Shown one piece after another: positions 53,742 to 53,805 of a stretch of DNA of 53,805 nucleotides. The notes beneath the pieces are model-generated. The model did not search any database. It had not been told where the DNA came from and saw only the letters and a list, made by a program, of their open reading frames with translations. Positions within the stretch are counted from its first letter, which is position 1. Each line of letters begins with the position of its first letter. The position numbers were made by a program, and so were the translations under genes. Source of the DNA: Alphaproteobacteria bacterium (GTDB taxonomy: Bacteria > Pseudomonadota > Alphaproteobacteria > GCA-2731375); the NCBI GenBank assembly GCA_030746295.1, contig JASLMY010000006.1:1-53805 (forward strand), written 5' to 3'.

Positions 53742-53805
53742 CTAATCCAGAAGGGCTTCGCGCTCGGCGACCATCTCCAGCAAGGATTTCAGCCTGGACC
53801 GATCC
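53742..53805 (-). CDS. C-terminal end of a minus-strand gene, cut by the right edge
   Basis: Reading leftward, the last 20 codons end DRSRLKSLLEMVAEREALLD and stop at TAG (53742-53744). The charged amphipathic end is protein-like and would be convergent with the acyl-CoA synthetase, 47 bases away. Too short to assign a family; it could be a chance open frame. Confidence 0.35.
   Translation of the reverse strand, partial: DRSRLKSLLEMVAEREALLD

Overview
The window is about 54 kb of GC-rich DNA with dense genes and strong codon bias. The compact dnaN-recF-gyrB block with no dnaA beside it, the GyrB C-terminus ([10 protein letters not shown]), and the many acyl-CoA, TRAP (TAXI-type) and hydantoinase genes suggest a free-living heterotrophic alphaproteobacterium, perhaps Rhodospirillales-like. 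That placement is inference. I saw no tRNA, rRNA, CRISPR array, prophage or insertion sequence.

Layout. (1) 1-4537, minus: a HyuA subunit cut by the left edge, a TauD/TfdA dioxygenase, a hotdog thioesterase and a tandem-hotdog thioesterase, probably one operon. (2) 4625-6046, plus: a group II PLP decarboxylase. (3) 6056-8136: an orphan membrane-anchored TAXI binding protein, divergent from a small membrane protein. (4) 8130-11748, minus: an SDR and a flavin monooxygenase, then an Asp/Glu racemase-type isomerase and an NTF2-like protein. A 31-codon membrane peptide lies on the plus strand between the two pairs. (5) 11875-14762, plus: an FkbM-like methyltransferase, then a TPP riboswitch controlling a ThiY-like binding protein and a TenA protein that lacks the usual Cys. 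(6) 14765-22406, minus: a six-gene acyl-CoA operon in the order SDR, carboxylase beta, ACAD, crotonase, carboxylase alpha, ACAD. This is the order of atuBCDEF in acyclic terpene catabolism. (7) 22487-29449, minus: housekeeping genes (class A PBP, gyrB, recF, dnaN). (8) 29677-38678: mixed genes, including an RraA-type aldolase, a serine/threonine dehydratase-like enzyme, ArsC, a UroD-family protein with a zinc-methyltransferase motif, a class II amidotransferase, a UxaA-type dehydratase and an OmpA lipoprotein with clear promoter and terminator. (9) 38679-40204: an NmrA-type gene and a divergent TetR regulator sharing three palindromic operators. (10) 40274-53694: a minus-strand run (amidohydrolase, gamma-glutamyltransferase, diheme cytochrome c, HyuA, HyuB, NUDIX) divergent from a TAXI-TRAP transporter followed by an NDP-forming acyl-CoA synthetase.

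How it fits together. Most of the window imports and breaks down small organic acids, amides and branched acyl-CoAs. Two modules stand out. The atu-like operon has a glycine in the carboxylase beta subunit where methylcrotonyl-CoA carboxylase has a phenylalanine, which favours a long-branched substrate such as geranyl-CoA. The locus at 40-54 kb joins gamma-glutamyltransferase, an oxoprolinase/hydantoinase pair, an amidohydrolase, an unusual two-heme cytochrome and its own transporter. It could be an undescribed route for gamma-glutamyl or cyclic-amide compounds, but its substrate cannot be read from sequence.
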